Source: Jannaschia seohaensis
Lineage (GTDB): Bacteria > Pseudomonadota > Alphaproteobacteria > Rhodobacterales > Rhodobacteraceae
Reading direction: 5' to 3'
DNA length: 64,000 nucleotides
NCBI RefSeq assembly: GCF_900116765.1
Contig: NZ_UETC01000004.1
Span: forward strand, 186,001 to 250,000
Positions within the stretch are counted from its first letter, which is position 1. Each line of letters opens with the position of its first letter. This document shows, in pieces, positions 17,400 to 25,860 of the stretch. The notes beneath the pieces are model-generated. The model had not been told where the DNA came from, did not search any database, and was given only the letters and a program-made list of their open reading frames with translations. The translations under genes were made by a program, and so were the position numbers.

Positions 17400-19592
17400 T
17401 CAGGCGGCCGCGGCCTGGCTGCCGTCGTAGAAGCGGGTGCCGGCCTCGGCCATTTGCGTCAGCAGGGCCGGCGTGGCGAAGCGGGGCCCGTGCTTGGCGG
17501 CCAGCGCGCCGGTCGTCTCGACCGCCCAATCGGCGCCGACCATGTCGAGCCAGGAGAAGGGGCCGCCGGACCAGGGCGCGAAGCCCCAGCCCAGGATCGC
17601 GCCGACATCGCCTTCGCGGATATCCGTCAGCACGCCGTCTTCCAGCGCACGCACGGCTTCCAGCACTTGCGCGAACATCAGCCGGTTCTGCACCTCGTGC
17701 AGGTCGGGCTGGTCCTCCACCAAAGGGTAGTGGCGCCCGAGTTCGCCCCAGAGCCCCTGACGCTTGCCGCTCGCATCATAGTCATAGAAGCCCGCATTGG
17801 CCTTGCGGCCAAGACGCCCCGCCTCGGCGAAGGCAAAGAGCACCTCGTCCACCGCGCCGTCCGGATAGGCGTCGCCCATCGCGGCCTTCGTCGCCTTGGC
17901 GATTTTGACGCCCAGGTCGATCGAGGTCTCGTCCACCAGTTGCAGCGGCCCCAGCGGGAAGCCCAGCAGCTTCGCCGCGTTCTCGATCAGCGCGGGGTTC
18001 ACCCCCTCGCCGACCATGCGGATCCCCTCGTTGATATAGGGGATGATGCAGCGGTTGGCGTAGAAGAAGCGGGCGTCGTTGACGACGATGGGCGTCTTGC
18101 GGATCTGGCGCACGTAGTCGAGCGCCTTGGCCACCGCGCGGTCGCCGGTCTCCTGGCCCTTGATGATCTCGACCAGCAGCATCTTGTCGACCGGCGAGAA
18201 GAAGTGGATGCCGATGAACTGACCGGGCCGCGCGCTGGCCTTGGCCAGCTCGGTGATCGGCAGGGTGGAGGTGTTTGTCGCGAAGATGCAGTCGGGCCCG
18301 ACCACGGCTTCGACCTTCCGCGTCATCTCGGCCTTGACGGCGACGTCCTCGAAGACGGCCTCGACCACCAGGTCGCAGCCCTTCAGCGCCTCCAGGTCGG
18401 TGGTCGCCGCGATCCGGCCCAGCACCTCGGCTTTCTTCTCCTCGGTGACCTTCCTGCGCTTGATGCCCTTGTCGAGCAGCCCCTCGCTATAGGACTTGCC
18501 CTTGTCGGCGGCGGCCTGCTCGCGGTCGATGAGCACGACCTCGATGCCGGCATTGGCCGAGACATAGGCGATGCCCGCACCCATCATGCCTGCGCCGATC
18601 ACGCCGAGCTTGCGCACCGTCTGGTCGTCGACCTGGGGCCGGTTCGCCCCCTTCTCCAGAGCCTCCTTATTGATGAAGAGCGACCTGATCATCGCCTCGG
18701 AGGTCGGGTTCATCAGGACATGGGTGAACCAGCGCGCCTCGATCTTGAGCGCCGTGTCGAACGGGACCAGCGCGCCCTCGTAGACGGCCGACAGCAGCGC
18801 CTTGGCCGCTGGATAGACGCCTTGGGTCTTGCCGTTGACCATGGCCGAAGCGCCCACGAAGGTCATGAAGCCCGCCGGGTGATAGGGCGCGCCGCCGGGC
18901 ATCTTGTAGCCCTTCGCGTCCCAGGGCTTCACCAGATCCGCGTCCTTGGCCGACAGCACCCAGGCGCGGGCATCGGCCATCGGGTCGGCGCTGACCTCGT
19001 CGATCAGGCCCGCGGCCTTGGCCTTCTTCGGGTCGCTCAGCTTGCCTTCCAGCAGGAAGGGGGAGGCCCCCATCGCGCCCAGCTTGCGCACCAGCCGGGT
19101 CGTGCCGCCCATGCCGGGGAAGATGCCGACCAGGATCTCGGGCAGGCCGATCTTGGCCTTGGGGTTGTCGGCGGCGAAGATGCGATGGCAGGCCAGCGGG
19201 ATCTCCAGCCCGATGCCCAGCGCGGTGCCGGGCAGCACGCAGGCGATCGGCTTGCCGCCCTTGAGCGTCTTGGGGTCCATCCCCGCCCGCTCGATCTTGC
19301 GCAGGATGCCATGTGACCGCATCAGCCCGTCCATCAGGCCCTGGGCCGGGTTCTCGCCGGCGCTGGCCTTCATCTTGGCGATGACGTTGAGGTCCATGCC
19401 GCCGGCGAAGCTGTCTGGCTTGCCGGAGGTGATGACGATGCCGCGGACGGCGTCATCGGCCAGCGCGCGGGTCAGGCAATCGTCCAGCTCGTCCCAGCCT
19501 TCGAGGCTGAGCACGTTCATGGACTTGCCCTTCACGTCCCAGGTGATCGTCGCGATGCCGTCGGCATCGGTGGAGAGGGTGAAATCGGTCAT
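17400..19592 (-). CDS. fadJ: Multifunctional 3-hydroxyacyl-CoA dehydrogenase / enoyl-CoA hydratase (FadJ/FadB type)
   Basis: The 730-aa beta-oxidation enzyme hydrates enoyl-CoA and oxidises the 3-hydroxyacyl-CoA. The N-terminal crotonase domain (about 1-190) shows FAGGMDLNVI, the oxyanion-hole region, and GLPEILVGIFPGMGGTTRL with its catalytic Glu. An NAD-binding Rossmann domain begins at GVIGAGMMGAGIAYV near residue 326, with the catalytic His context GIHFFSPVDKM further on. Two helical C-terminal domains end at RFYDGSQAAAA. Full length for the family. It is the last gene of an operon with a thiolase and two small paralogous proteins, so the pair should finish each beta-oxidation cycle. FadJ versus FadB is not resolved by sequence alone. 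Confidence 0.93.
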   Translation of the reverse strand: MTDFTLSTDADGIATITWDVKGKSMNVLSLEGWDELDDCLTRALADDAVRGIVITSGKPDSFAGGMDLNVIAKMKASAGENPAQGLMDGLMRSHGILRKIERAGMDPKTLKGGKPIACVLPGTALGIGLEIPLACHRIFAADNPKAKIGLPEILVGIFPGMGGTTRLVRKLGAMGASPFLLEGKLSDPKKAKAAGLIDEVSADPMADARAWVLSAKDADLVKPWDAKGYKMPGGAPYHPAGFMTFVGASAMVNGKTQGVYPAAKALLSAVYEGALVPFDTALKIEARWFTHVLMNPTSEAMIRSLFINKEALEKGANRPQVDDQTVRKLGVIGAGMMGAGIAYVSANAGIEVVLIDREQAAADKGKSYSEGLLDKGIKRRKVTEEKKAEVLGRIAATTDLEALKGCDLVVEAVFEDVAVKAEMTRKVEAVVGPDCIFATNTSTLPITELAKASARPGQFIGIHFFSPVDKMLLVEIIKGQETGDRAVAKALDYVRQIRKTPIVVNDARFFYANRCIIPYINEGIRMVGEGVNPALIENAAKLLGFPLGPLQLVDETSIDLGVKIAKATKAAMGDAYPDGAVDEVLFAFAEAGRLGRKANAGFYDYDASGKRQGLWGELGRHYPLVEDQPDLHEVQNRLMFAQVLEAVRALEDGVLTDIREGDVGAILGWGFAPWSGGPFSWLDMVGADWAVETTGALAAKHGPRFATPALLTQMAEAGTRFYDGSQAAAA

Positions 19593-19620
19593 ATCTGAGT
19601 GTCCTGCCTGGCAAGGGGCG

Positions 19621-20067
19621 TCATTTCGCTGAGGTGAGGCCGGCTGCTGTGGTATCGGGCGGGATCTTCGCGGGGTTCACCGCGGTCCAGATCCCGACGC
19701 CGAGCCATTTGCCGCCCTGCCGCGTCAGACACAGGCGGCCGGTATAGGGCGGCACGATATAGCCGCCGCCGCGCAGCACGAAGGTGGTGTGGGTGCCCAG
19801 AATGCGGTCGGTGTCGTCGATGTCGAAGGACGCGCTCTGGCAGACGCGGAGATAGGCTGTCGCACCGACCTTATCGAGTTGGTCGCGCACGGCGAAGGCG
19901 TGACGGCGGAATGCGTCCGGCGTCTCGATGGATTGGGCCTTGTCCCCATAGAGGACTTTGTGGGGATAGCTCATCAAGCCCGTCAGCGTGTCCCAGTCGC
20001 GGGACCAGACCGCCTCGGAGGCGCGGTCGAGATGCGCCTGGTAAAGGGCAACGGGATCGTCAGTCAC
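19621..20067 (-). CDS. Small NTF2-like protein in the beta-oxidation operon (paralogue B)
   Basis: The start is inferred as GTG at 20067, because this overlaps the upstream stop (GTGA) and aligns its first residues (MTDDPVALYQAHLD) with those of the preceding paralogue (MTDAVAIYQNYLD). The product is 148 aa. The two share length, a central CQ...D..D..RILGTH segment and the signature VLRGG-Y-VPPY followed by NRL/GRL and a Trp-ending strand. The size and pattern resemble SnoaL/NTF2-fold proteins. No catalytic residues can be assigned. The gene lies between the other paralogue and fadJ. A CoA-ester binding, chaperone or regulatory role would be guesswork. Confidence 0.68.
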   Translation of the reverse strand: MTDDPVALYQAHLDRASEAVWSRDWDTLTGLMSYPHKVLYGDKAQSIETPDAFRRHAFAVRDQLDKVGATAYLRVCQSASFDIDDTDRILGTHTTFVLRGGGYIVPPYTGRLCLTRQGGKWLGVGIWTAVNPAKIPPDTTAAGLTSAK

Positions 20068-20546
20068 TTCTTCGTTCCTTCGAAATGCGATGGGTTTCCC
20101 CCGTCCACGGGGACCTTCCATCGGCCCGCTGGCGACAGACCCGCAATCGTGGAATTGCGCGCAAGCGTCTGGAGTTTCGCGGCCCGCCAGCGCCCCTCCG
20201 TCTGCACCAGCAGCAACCGGTTGTCATAGGGCGGCACCACGTAGGTCCCGCCGCGCAGGACATAGGAGCGGTGGGTGCCAAGGATTCGGCTGGGGTCGAG
20301 CGGGTCCACCTGCGCCGTCTGGCACAGCCGGTAGAAGCTCTGCGCGCCCTGCCGCAGAAGGCTGTCATGCAAGGACTTCAGGTTCTCCAGCATCTGCTCG
20401 CGGCTGATGTCCTCGGCCATCGCGTCGAGCATGATGATCGCGTTGGGAAAGACCATGTGCTCGCAGATCTCCTCGTACTGTCCGCGCCAGAGCAGGTCGC
20501 AGACGGTGTCGAGATAATTCTGGTAGATGGCGACGGCGTCCGTCAT
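20064..20546 (-). CDS. Small NTF2-like protein in the beta-oxidation operon (paralogue A)
   Basis: The 160-aa product starts at the ATG at 20546, which shares one base with the thiolase stop (TGATG), so translation is coupled. It is clearly homologous along its length to the next gene product; the shared core reads RILGTHRSYVLRGGTYVVPP. It differs by an N-terminal acidic stretch (DAMAEDISREQMLENL) and a C-terminal extension with WKVPVDGG. No known domain is certain; an NTF2/SnoaL-like fold is the best guess. Tandem duplication probably gave rise to the pair. Confidence 0.68.
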   Translation of the reverse strand: MTDAVAIYQNYLDTVCDLLWRGQYEEICEHMVFPNAIIMLDAMAEDISREQMLENLKSLHDSLLRQGAQSFYRLCQTAQVDPLDPSRILGTHRSYVLRGGTYVVPPYDNRLLLVQTEGRWRAAKLQTLARNSTIAGLSPAGRWKVPVDGGNPSHFEGTKK

Positions 20547-21757
20547 CACACTCGCTCGATGATGGTCGCGGCGCCCATGCCGGAGGCGACGCAAAGCGTG
20601 GCGAGACCCACTCCCTTATCGGCGCGCTCCATCTCGTCGAGCAGCGTGCCGATGATGATCGCGCCCGAAGCACCTAGCGGGTGCCCCATGGCGATGGCGC
20701 CGCCATTGACGTTGAGCTTACCGTGGTCGACGTCGAAGGCCTGCATGAAGCGCAGCACCACCGAAGAGAACGCCTCGTTCACCTCGAAGAGATCGATATC
20801 GCCGATGGCCATGCCGCTATCGGCGAGGATCTTTTCGGTCACGGGTACCGGACCGGTCAGCATGATGGTCGGATCGGTGCCGATCTTGGCGGTGGCCTTG
20901 ATGCGCGCGCGGGGCTTGAGGCCCCATTTCTCCCCGAACGCCTTGGAGCCCAGCAGCAGACCCGCCGCGCCGTCCACGATGCCGGAGGAATTGCCGGCGG
21001 TGTGGACGTGGTTGATCGCCGCCAGATGCGGGTATTTCATCAGCGCGACCTTGTCGAAGCCGGGCATGGTGGTGCCCATCGCCTCGAAGGCGGGGTTGAG
21101 TGCGCCCAGCGACTGCATGTCGGTGCCGGGCCGCATGTATTCGTCACGGTCCAGGATCGGCAACCCGTTGATGTCGCGCACGGTGAAGACCGACTTGGCG
21201 AAGCGCCCGTCCTCCCAGGCGGCGGCGGCGCGCTTCTGGCTCTCGACGGCGAAGGCATCGGCGTCGTCGCGGCTGAAGCCGTATTCGGTGGCGATGATGT
21301 CGGCCGAGATCCCCTGCGGCACGAAATAGCTGTCCATCGCGATCGAGGGGTCGACCGCCACCGCCGCCCCGTCCGAGCCCATGGGCACCCGGCTCATGCA
21401 CTCCACGCCGCCTGCGATATAGCCCGCACCCGCGCCGCCCCGGATTTGATTGGCGGCGAGGTTCACCGCCTCCATGCCGCTGGCGCAGAAACGGTTGATC
21501 GACAGCCCCGGGATTCGCTCGTCGAGCGTGGACGCCAGAACGGCGGTCCGCGCGAGGCAGCCGCCCTGTTCGCCGACCTGCGTAGCGTTGCCCCAGATCA
21601 CGTCCTCGACCGCGTGGCCCTCGAACCCGTTCCGGTCCTTGAGCGTGTCGAGCACCTGTGCGGAGAGGCGGGCGGCGGTGACTTCGTGCAAGCTCCCGTC
21701 CTTGCGCCCCTTACCGCGCGGGGTGCGGATGGCGTCGTAGATATAGGCGTCGGTCAT
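20546..21757 (-). CDS. fadA: Acetyl-CoA C-acyltransferase (thiolase, FadA/FadI type)
   Basis: The 403-aa enzyme cleaves 3-ketoacyl-CoA with CoA. The acyl-accepting cysteine is C91 in NRFCASGMEA. The other thiolase motifs are present: NVNGGAIAMGHPLGASGA near residue 350, and the second active-site cysteine in CVASGMGAA near the end. The ATG at 21757 overlaps the stop of the upstream glutathione S-transferase gene (ATGA), and the downstream small gene overlaps this one's stop. The direct partner is the FadJ-type enzyme three genes further on. The sequence suits the degradative thiolase group, but a biosynthetic acetoacetyl-CoA role cannot be excluded. Confidence 0.92.
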   Translation of the reverse strand: MTDAYIYDAIRTPRGKGRKDGSLHEVTAARLSAQVLDTLKDRNGFEGHAVEDVIWGNATQVGEQGGCLARTAVLASTLDERIPGLSINRFCASGMEAVNLAANQIRGGAGAGYIAGGVECMSRVPMGSDGAAVAVDPSIAMDSYFVPQGISADIIATEYGFSRDDADAFAVESQKRAAAAWEDGRFAKSVFTVRDINGLPILDRDEYMRPGTDMQSLGALNPAFEAMGTTMPGFDKVALMKYPHLAAINHVHTAGNSSGIVDGAAGLLLGSKAFGEKWGLKPRARIKATAKIGTDPTIMLTGPVPVTEKILADSGMAIGDIDLFEVNEAFSSVVLRFMQAFDVDHGKLNVNGGAIAMGHPLGASGAIIIGTLLDEMERADKGVGLATLCVASGMGAATIIERV

Positions 21758-22398
21758 TTCGGGACTCCTTCGCGGTCGGACGGACGTCCGGGCATGAGAT
21801 CGTAGGGATGTTTCCAGCCGGGCAGGGCGGCGATGCGGTCCAGCCAGGCGTCGATATGCGGCCAGTCGGCACGGTCGAAGCCGAAGGGCTCGGGATAGTA
21901 CAGATAGCCGCAGCAGGAGAGGTCGGCATTGGTCACGCCATCGCCCACGATCCAGTCGCGGCGCTCCAGATGGCGGTTGAGAGTGTCGTACGCGGCCTTG
22001 AGGCGGCCTTGAGAGAAGGCGATCACCTCCTGCGGGCGCTTTTCGGCAGGGAGGAAGTTCATCAGGAAGCGGGTCATGCCGATTTGGGAGCTCAGCTTGT
22101 GATTGTCCCACAGCACCCAGCGCAGCACGTCATAGCGCTCCCCTTCGGCGCCGCCGAACTTGCCCGTGCGGTCGGTGATCCATTGCTGGATCGCCCCGGA
22201 CTGGCTGAGCCGGAACTCGCCATCGACCAGCACCGGGGCCTCGCCCATCACGTTTTCGGTACGCCATTCCGGAGTGCGGGCCTGGCCGCCGAAGAAATCG
22301 ACGAAGACCGGCTCCCAGTCGAGGCCCGACAGCTCGAGCGCGAGCGCGGCCTTGTAGCTGTTTCCGGACTCTCCGAAGCAGTGGAGCTTGATGGACAT
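21754..22398 (-). CDS. Glutathione S-transferase family protein
   Basis: The 214-aa protein has an N-terminal thioredoxin-like domain (residues 1-80). It contains the glutathione-site pattern ESGNSYKAALAL, the cis-Pro region GEAPVLVDG and the SQSGAIQQWI segment. An all-helical C-terminal domain follows, with WIVGDGVTNADLSCCGYL as the N-capping box region. The start ATG at 22398 (MSIKLHCFG) gives the usual GST start. It is the gene directly ahead of the thiolase and overlaps it, so it belongs to the fatty-acid operon. It may detoxify reactive acyl or enoyl intermediates (inference). Confidence 0.88.
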   Translation of the reverse strand: MSIKLHCFGESGNSYKAALALELSGLDWEPVFVDFFGGQARTPEWRTENVMGEAPVLVDGEFRLSQSGAIQQWITDRTGKFGGAEGERYDVLRWVLWDNHKLSSQIGMTRFLMNFLPAEKRPQEVIAFSQGRLKAAYDTLNRHLERRDWIVGDGVTNADLSCCGYLYYPEPFGFDRADWPHIDAWLDRIAALPGWKHPYDLMPGRPSDREGVPK

Positions 22399-22444
22399 GG
22401 CGCGCCTCCTCCCAAAGGTCAGGGCCGGTGGTGAGGACGGGACC

Positions 22445-22500
22445 GGGGGGCTTTCCACCCCCCGGCCCCCCCCGAGGATATTTATGCAGGGAAGAAAGGA
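22445..22500 (+). repeat. GC-hairpin / GATATTT intergenic repeat, copy 1
   Basis: A GGGGGG...CCCCCC hairpin (from 22445) is followed by CGAGGATATTTATGCAGGG and GAAGAAAGG. The same layout recurs at 22640-22679 (opposite strand) and 28100-28150. This copy is oriented toward higher coordinates although the surrounding genes run the other way; it lies just upstream of the glutathione S-transferase gene. The hairpin plus AT-rich tail has the look of a mobile transcription terminator. Confidence 0.7.
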
Positions 22501-22639
22501 GCGGCCCGTTAATCTTAACGCAACCTTTCCGCTTCATCCCTTGTCTTGCGGTACAGGCGGGGACGCCGATGACCGTCAGGGGAGAAGGCGCAGCTTTCTC
22601 CGATCCGGGGGCGGCTTCGCCGGGCGTCCCGCCTCCGGG

Positions 22640-22679
22640 TCTTCTTCCCTGCTCAAATATCCCCGCCGGAGGCATCCGG
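22640..22679 (-). repeat. GC-hairpin / GATATTT intergenic repeat, copy 2
   Basis: Read on the minus strand, this shows CCGGATGCCTCCGG (a hairpin), then GGGGATATTTGAGCAGGG and AAGAAG. The TGA inside GATATTTGA is the stop codon of the small minus-strand gene at 22653-22886, whose last residues (DASGGDI) are therefore encoded by the repeat. It shares the ATATTT(G/A)..CAGGGAAGAA core with copies 1 and 3. Confidence 0.7.
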
Positions 22680-22886
22680 CCTCTCTGCCCGCGCGGCCCG
22701 GAACTCTCGAAGGCGCCGCGCCAGGGCGGTCGGCTCCGCGATCCGGTCCAGGTTCTCCAGCAGGAAGGTCAGCGCCTCGTCCTCGCTCAACCCGGTCTCG
22801 GCCGCGAAGGTCCGCAGCCGGCGATGGCCCGGTTCTGTGATCCGCGCCCGTGACGGACGTGTCATCCGTGGAGCAGGGTGCGCCAT
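22653..22886 (-). CDS. Small conserved-looking protein (77 aa)
   Basis: The ATG at 22886 is preceded by GGAGA at a good distance, and the frame stays open for 77 residues. The product is basic at its N-terminus (MAHPAPRMTRPSRARITEPG) and helical in the middle (LRTFAAETGLSEDEALTFLLENLDRIA), a pattern like small ribbon-helix-helix or helix-turn-helix-type proteins, although no such domain can be assigned. The tail and stop codon are written in a dispersed repeat. It follows the acyl-CoA dehydrogenase gene by 41 bases on the same strand and is likely cotranscribed with it. Confidence 0.55.
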   Translation of the reverse strand: MAHPAPRMTRPSRARITEPGHRRLRTFAAETGLSEDEALTFLLENLDRIAEPTALARRLREFRAARAERPDASGGDI

Positions 22887-22927
22887 CCGGTCTCCTTCCG
22901 TAGGGCGGGGATGTCCCCGCCTTCGCT

Positions 22928-24700
22928 TCAGAACGCGGTCGCCTCCAGGCCCATGATCGTCTCGGGGCCGGTCTGGATGCGCCCGAGATGCATCGCCGTC
23001 GCCGGAAGCTGGCGCGCCATGTAGTAGCGGCCCGTGGCGATCTTGGCCTCGAGGAAGTCGCGGTCGGCGCCGTCCTTCTTCAGCCCCTCCATCGCGGCCT
23101 TGGCCATCCGCGCCCACATCAGTCCCAGGCAGACATGCCCCATCATGTGCATGAAGTCGTAGCTTCCCGCCAGCGCCGCGTTCGGATTCTTCATGCCGTT
23201 TTGCATGAAATACATGCCCGCGGCCTGGAGATCCTTGGACGCGGCCTTGAGCGGCGCGACGAAGCCCTTCATCTCGTCGCCGTCGTTTTCCTTGCAGAAG
23301 GTCTTGACCATCTCGAAGAAGGCCATGACGTGCTTGCCGCCGTCCTGCGCCAGCTTGCGGCCGACGAGGTCCAGCGCCTGCACGCCGTTCGCGCCCTCGT
23401 AGATCATGGCGATCCGCGCATCGCGCGCGAATTGCGACATGCCCCACTCCTCGATATAGCCGTGGCCGCCATAAACCTGCTGCGCGGCGGTCGCGTATTC
23501 GAAGCCCTTGTCGGTCAGGAACCCTTTGATGACCGGGGTGAGCAGAGAGATGAGGCCGTCGGCGTCCTTGTCTTCCAGCCTGTGGGCGCGGTCGATCATC
23601 GTTGCGCCCCAGAAAGTGAACGCGCGGGCGCCCTCCACGAAGGACTTCTGGTCCATCAGGTTTCGGCGGATGTCCGGGTGCACGATCAGCGGGTCGGCGG
23701 GGCCGTCGGGGTTCTTGACGCCGGTGACGTCGCGGCCTTGCAGTCGGTCGAGCGCATAGGCCAGCGCGTTCTGATACGCGATCTCGGACTGGGCGTATCC
23801 TTGCAGACCCACGCCCAGCCGCGCCTCGTTCATCATCGTGAACATCGCGCGCATGCCTTTGTGCTCCTGCCCCAGCAGATAGCCCGTGGCCCCGTCGTAA
23901 TTCATCACGCAGGTGGAGTTCCCGTGGATCCCCATCTTCTCCTCGATCTTGCCGACCGAGACGCCGTTCCGCGCGCCGAGATTGCCTTCGTCGTCGACCA
24001 GGATCTTCGGCACGATGAAAAGCGAGACGCCCTTGATGCCCTCGGGCGCGCCCTCGATCTTGGCCAGCACGAGGTGGACGATGTTGTCAGCCATGTCGTG
24101 ATCGCCGGCGGAGATGAAGATCTTCTGCCCGGTGATCTTGTAAGTGCCGTCCGTCTGCGGGACGGCCTTGGTGCGCATCATGCCCAGATCGGTGCCGGCA
24201 TGGGGCTCCGTCAGGTTCATGGTGCCGGTCCACTCGCAGCTATGCATTTTTGGCAGCCACTTGGCTTTCTGCGCCTCGGTGCCATGGGCCAGGATCGCGG
24301 AGGCGGCGCCGTGGGTCAGGCCGTAATACATGTTGAAGGCCATGTTGGAGGCCGACAGGATCTCGCCCGCGATGGTGTAGGAGAGATAGGGCAGGCCCTG
24401 GCCGCCGAACTCTTCGGGGGCGTCGAGCGCGGTCCAGCCGCCGTCGCGCAGCTGGTCGAAGGCGTCCTTGAAACCATCGGGCGTGCGCACGACGCCGTTT
24501 TCCAGGGTGCAGCCTTGCCGGTCGCCCACCATGTTGAGAGGGTGGATGACTTCGGTCGCCAACTGCCCAAGCGTGTCGATGATCGCCCCGGTGAACTCGG
24601 CATCCATGTCGGAATAGCCCGGCACGTCCTGGGTGCTGATCTCCAGCAGGTCATGCAGGACGAACTGCATGTCCTTTGCGGGGGCGGTATAGCTGGGCAT
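22928..24700 (-). CDS. Acyl-CoA dehydrogenase with C-terminal extension (DmdC/FadE-like)
   Basis: The 590-aa flavoprotein oxidises acyl-CoA to enoyl-CoA. It has the N-terminal helical domain, the middle beta-domain motif [15 protein letters not shown] near residue 160, the FAD-contact [13 protein letters not shown], and the catalytic glutamate in [17 protein letters not shown] near residue 430. A further 150-residue helical domain follows (PF12806-like), ending [12 protein letters not shown]-like. This long form is shared by roseobacter beta-oxidation enzymes and by methylmercaptopropionyl-CoA dehydrogenase (DmdC); the substrate is open. Two MerR regulators lie directly upstream on the same strand. 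It should supply enoyl-CoA to the downstream FadJ/thiolase pair. Confidence 0.92.
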   Translation of the reverse strand: MPSYTAPAKDMQFVLHDLLEISTQDVPGYSDMDAEFTGAIIDTLGQLATEVIHPLNMVGDRQGCTLENGVVRTPDGFKDAFDQLRDGGWTALDAPEEFGGQGLPYLSYTIAGEILSASNMAFNMYYGLTHGAASAILAHGTEAQKAKWLPKMHSCEWTGTMNLTEPHAGTDLGMMRTKAVPQTDGTYKITGQKIFISAGDHDMADNIVHLVLAKIEGAPEGIKGVSLFIVPKILVDDEGNLGARNGVSVGKIEEKMGIHGNSTCVMNYDGATGYLLGQEHKGMRAMFTMMNEARLGVGLQGYAQSEIAYQNALAYALDRLQGRDVTGVKNPDGPADPLIVHPDIRRNLMDQKSFVEGARAFTFWGATMIDRAHRLEDKDADGLISLLTPVIKGFLTDKGFEYATAAQQVYGGHGYIEEWGMSQFARDARIAMIYEGANGVQALDLVGRKLAQDGGKHVMAFFEMVKTFCKENDGDEMKGFVAPLKAASKDLQAAGMYFMQNGMKNPNAALAGSYDFMHMMGHVCLGLMWARMAKAAMEGLKKDGADRDFLEAKIATGRYYMARQLPATAMHLGRIQTGPETIMGLEATAF

Positions 24701-24750
24701 CGAAGTCCTCCTCGGGTCCCGAACGCGGGGGGCGTGTCGTTGGGTTGGGC

Positions 24751-25146
24751 TTAGCCGGCCTTGCGTTGCTGCATCTGCGCGAGCATCTTCTCGCCCCAGC
24801 GCAGCTGCTCCTCCAGGTCCGCGATCGCCGCGTTAAGCTCGTCGCGCTGGGCGACCATGCCGGCCAGGCGCTGACGGCCGATTTCGTAGCTGCGGGCGAG
24901 TTGGGTCATCTGACCGTCGCCCAGATCGTAAAGGTCGAGAAGCTGGCGGATTTCCTCCAGCGAAAAGCCGAAGCGCTTGCCGCGCAGGATCAGTTTCAGG
25001 CGGGCCCGGTCGCGGCGGGTGAAGAGGCGCTTCTGCCCCTCTCGCTTGGGAAACAGAAGTTCCTTCGCCTCGTAAAAGCGGAGGGTGCGCGGCGTCACCT
25101 CGAACTCGTCGCACATCTGTCGGATCGTCATCAACGTCTCGGCCAT
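24751..25146 (-). CDS. MerR-family transcriptional regulator (proximal to the acyl-CoA dehydrogenase)
   Basis: The 131-aa protein has a winged-helix MerR DNA-binding domain: [20 protein letters not shown] at about residues 7-26, the wing [20 protein letters not shown], and [17 protein letters not shown]-terminal coiled-coil dimerisation helix rich in Gln/Glu follows. There are no metal-sensing cysteines, so it is an acyl-CoA-type sensor of the kind described for LiuR-like regulators of fatty-acid and branched-chain amino acid degradation (family knowledge). The start ATG at 25146 has AGGA upstream. The 204 bases before it hold three TGACGTAA-type words, so it is probably autoregulated. The acyl-CoA dehydrogenase gene starts 50 bases after its stop. 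Confidence 0.88.
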   Translation of the reverse strand: MAETLMTIRQMCDEFEVTPRTLRFYEAKELLFPKREGQKRLFTRRDRARLKLILRGKRFGFSLEEIRQLLDLYDLGDGQMTQLARSYEIGRQRLAGMVAQRDELNAAIADLEEQLRWGEKMLAQMQQRKAG

Positions 25147-25229
25147 CTCGGTCGTCTTCCTGTCGCGGTTCACATTGCCCCTTGTCGTAGGGGCATTTGC
25201 GGACCGCAACACCGTCTTACAAGACTTCT

Positions 25230-25276
25230 TTACGTTGACGTAATCGAGACGTTACGTCACCTGAAAGCTGACGTAA
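25230..25276. promoter_or_regulatory. Three-part MerR operator candidate (TGACGTAA/TTACGTCA)
   Basis: The perfect palindrome TTACGT-TG-ACGTAA (25230-25243) contains TGACGTAA at 25236-25243. An inverted copy TTACGTCA lies at 25252-25259 and a third direct copy TGACGTAA at 25269-25276. Their centres are 16-17 bases apart. They sit 84-130 bases upstream of the proximal MerR start. MerR regulators of fatty-acid and amino-acid catabolism are known to bind ACGT-rich palindromes, so control of this operon by one or both neighbouring MerR proteins is likely. Confidence 0.6.
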
Positions 25277-25350
25277 CTTCCGGTCTAGGGACCGGGGGGG
25301 CGGGCAAAGTCCTTGCGTGCCGAAGCGCCGCGTCGTCGGGGGGCCTGCGG

Positions 25351-25749
25351 TCAGTCGTCCGACCCGGTTGACCGGTCGCTCTGGTCCAGATCCATCAAGA
25401 CGGTGTCCCGCAGGTCCGACAGCTCCTGGATGGCGTCGTCCAAATGGCGGCGGCGCAGGGTCAACTCCTCCAGCTGGCTCTCGGCCAGTTCGATCCAGCG
25501 CAGTTTCTGCGTCCGACCCTCGGGGTCGGAGTCGTAAAGCTCCAGCCATTGGCGGATTTCCTCCAGGGAGAAGCCGAATTTCCGCCCTCGGAGGATGAGG
25601 GTCATGCGGGCAATCTCCCGCGGGCCATAGAAGCGCGCGCGGCCGTCGCGTTCCGGAAAGAGAAGCTCGATGTATTCATAGTGCCGCAGCGTCCGCGGGG
25701 TGACGTCAAACCGCGCGCACATCTGCTTCATGTCGAGCCGTTCGGTCAT
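25351..25749 (-). CDS. MerR-family transcriptional regulator (distal, first gene of the fatty-acid operon)
   Basis: The 132-aa protein is related to the other MerR regulator downstream. It has an HTH at about MKQMCARFDVTPRTLRHYEY (residues 7-26), wing residues LFPERDGRARFYGPREIARM, the same [15 protein letters not shown] helix, and a C-terminal coiled coil. No cysteine cluster is present, arguing against metal sensing. The start at 25749 is 111 bases from the divergent thioesterase start. The two MerR genes are probably an ancient duplication; their binding specificities may have diverged (inference). The ACGT operator cluster lies after its stop, ahead of the next MerR gene. Confidence 0.87.
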   Translation of the reverse strand: MTERLDMKQMCARFDVTPRTLRHYEYIELLFPERDGRARFYGPREIARMTLILRGRKFGFSLEEIRQWLELYDSDPEGRTQKLRWIELAESQLEELTLRRRHLDDAIQELSDLRDTVLMDLDQSDRSTGSDD

Positions 25750-25860
25750 CTCGGCCTCCCTCCCCCGGCGGACGGTGTCATAGGGGCGTTCCCATGTCCA
25801 CGGTGCGGCGCCGGTCGGCGGGGGCTTGCCGGTCGGGGCGCGCTCGGTCAGGAACGTGCC

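Noticed and set aside
23001-24754. 588-codon plus-strand frame antisense to the acyl-CoA dehydrogenase
   Set aside because: Shadow of a clear acyl-CoA dehydrogenase; composition is His/Arg/Val-rich with no domain.
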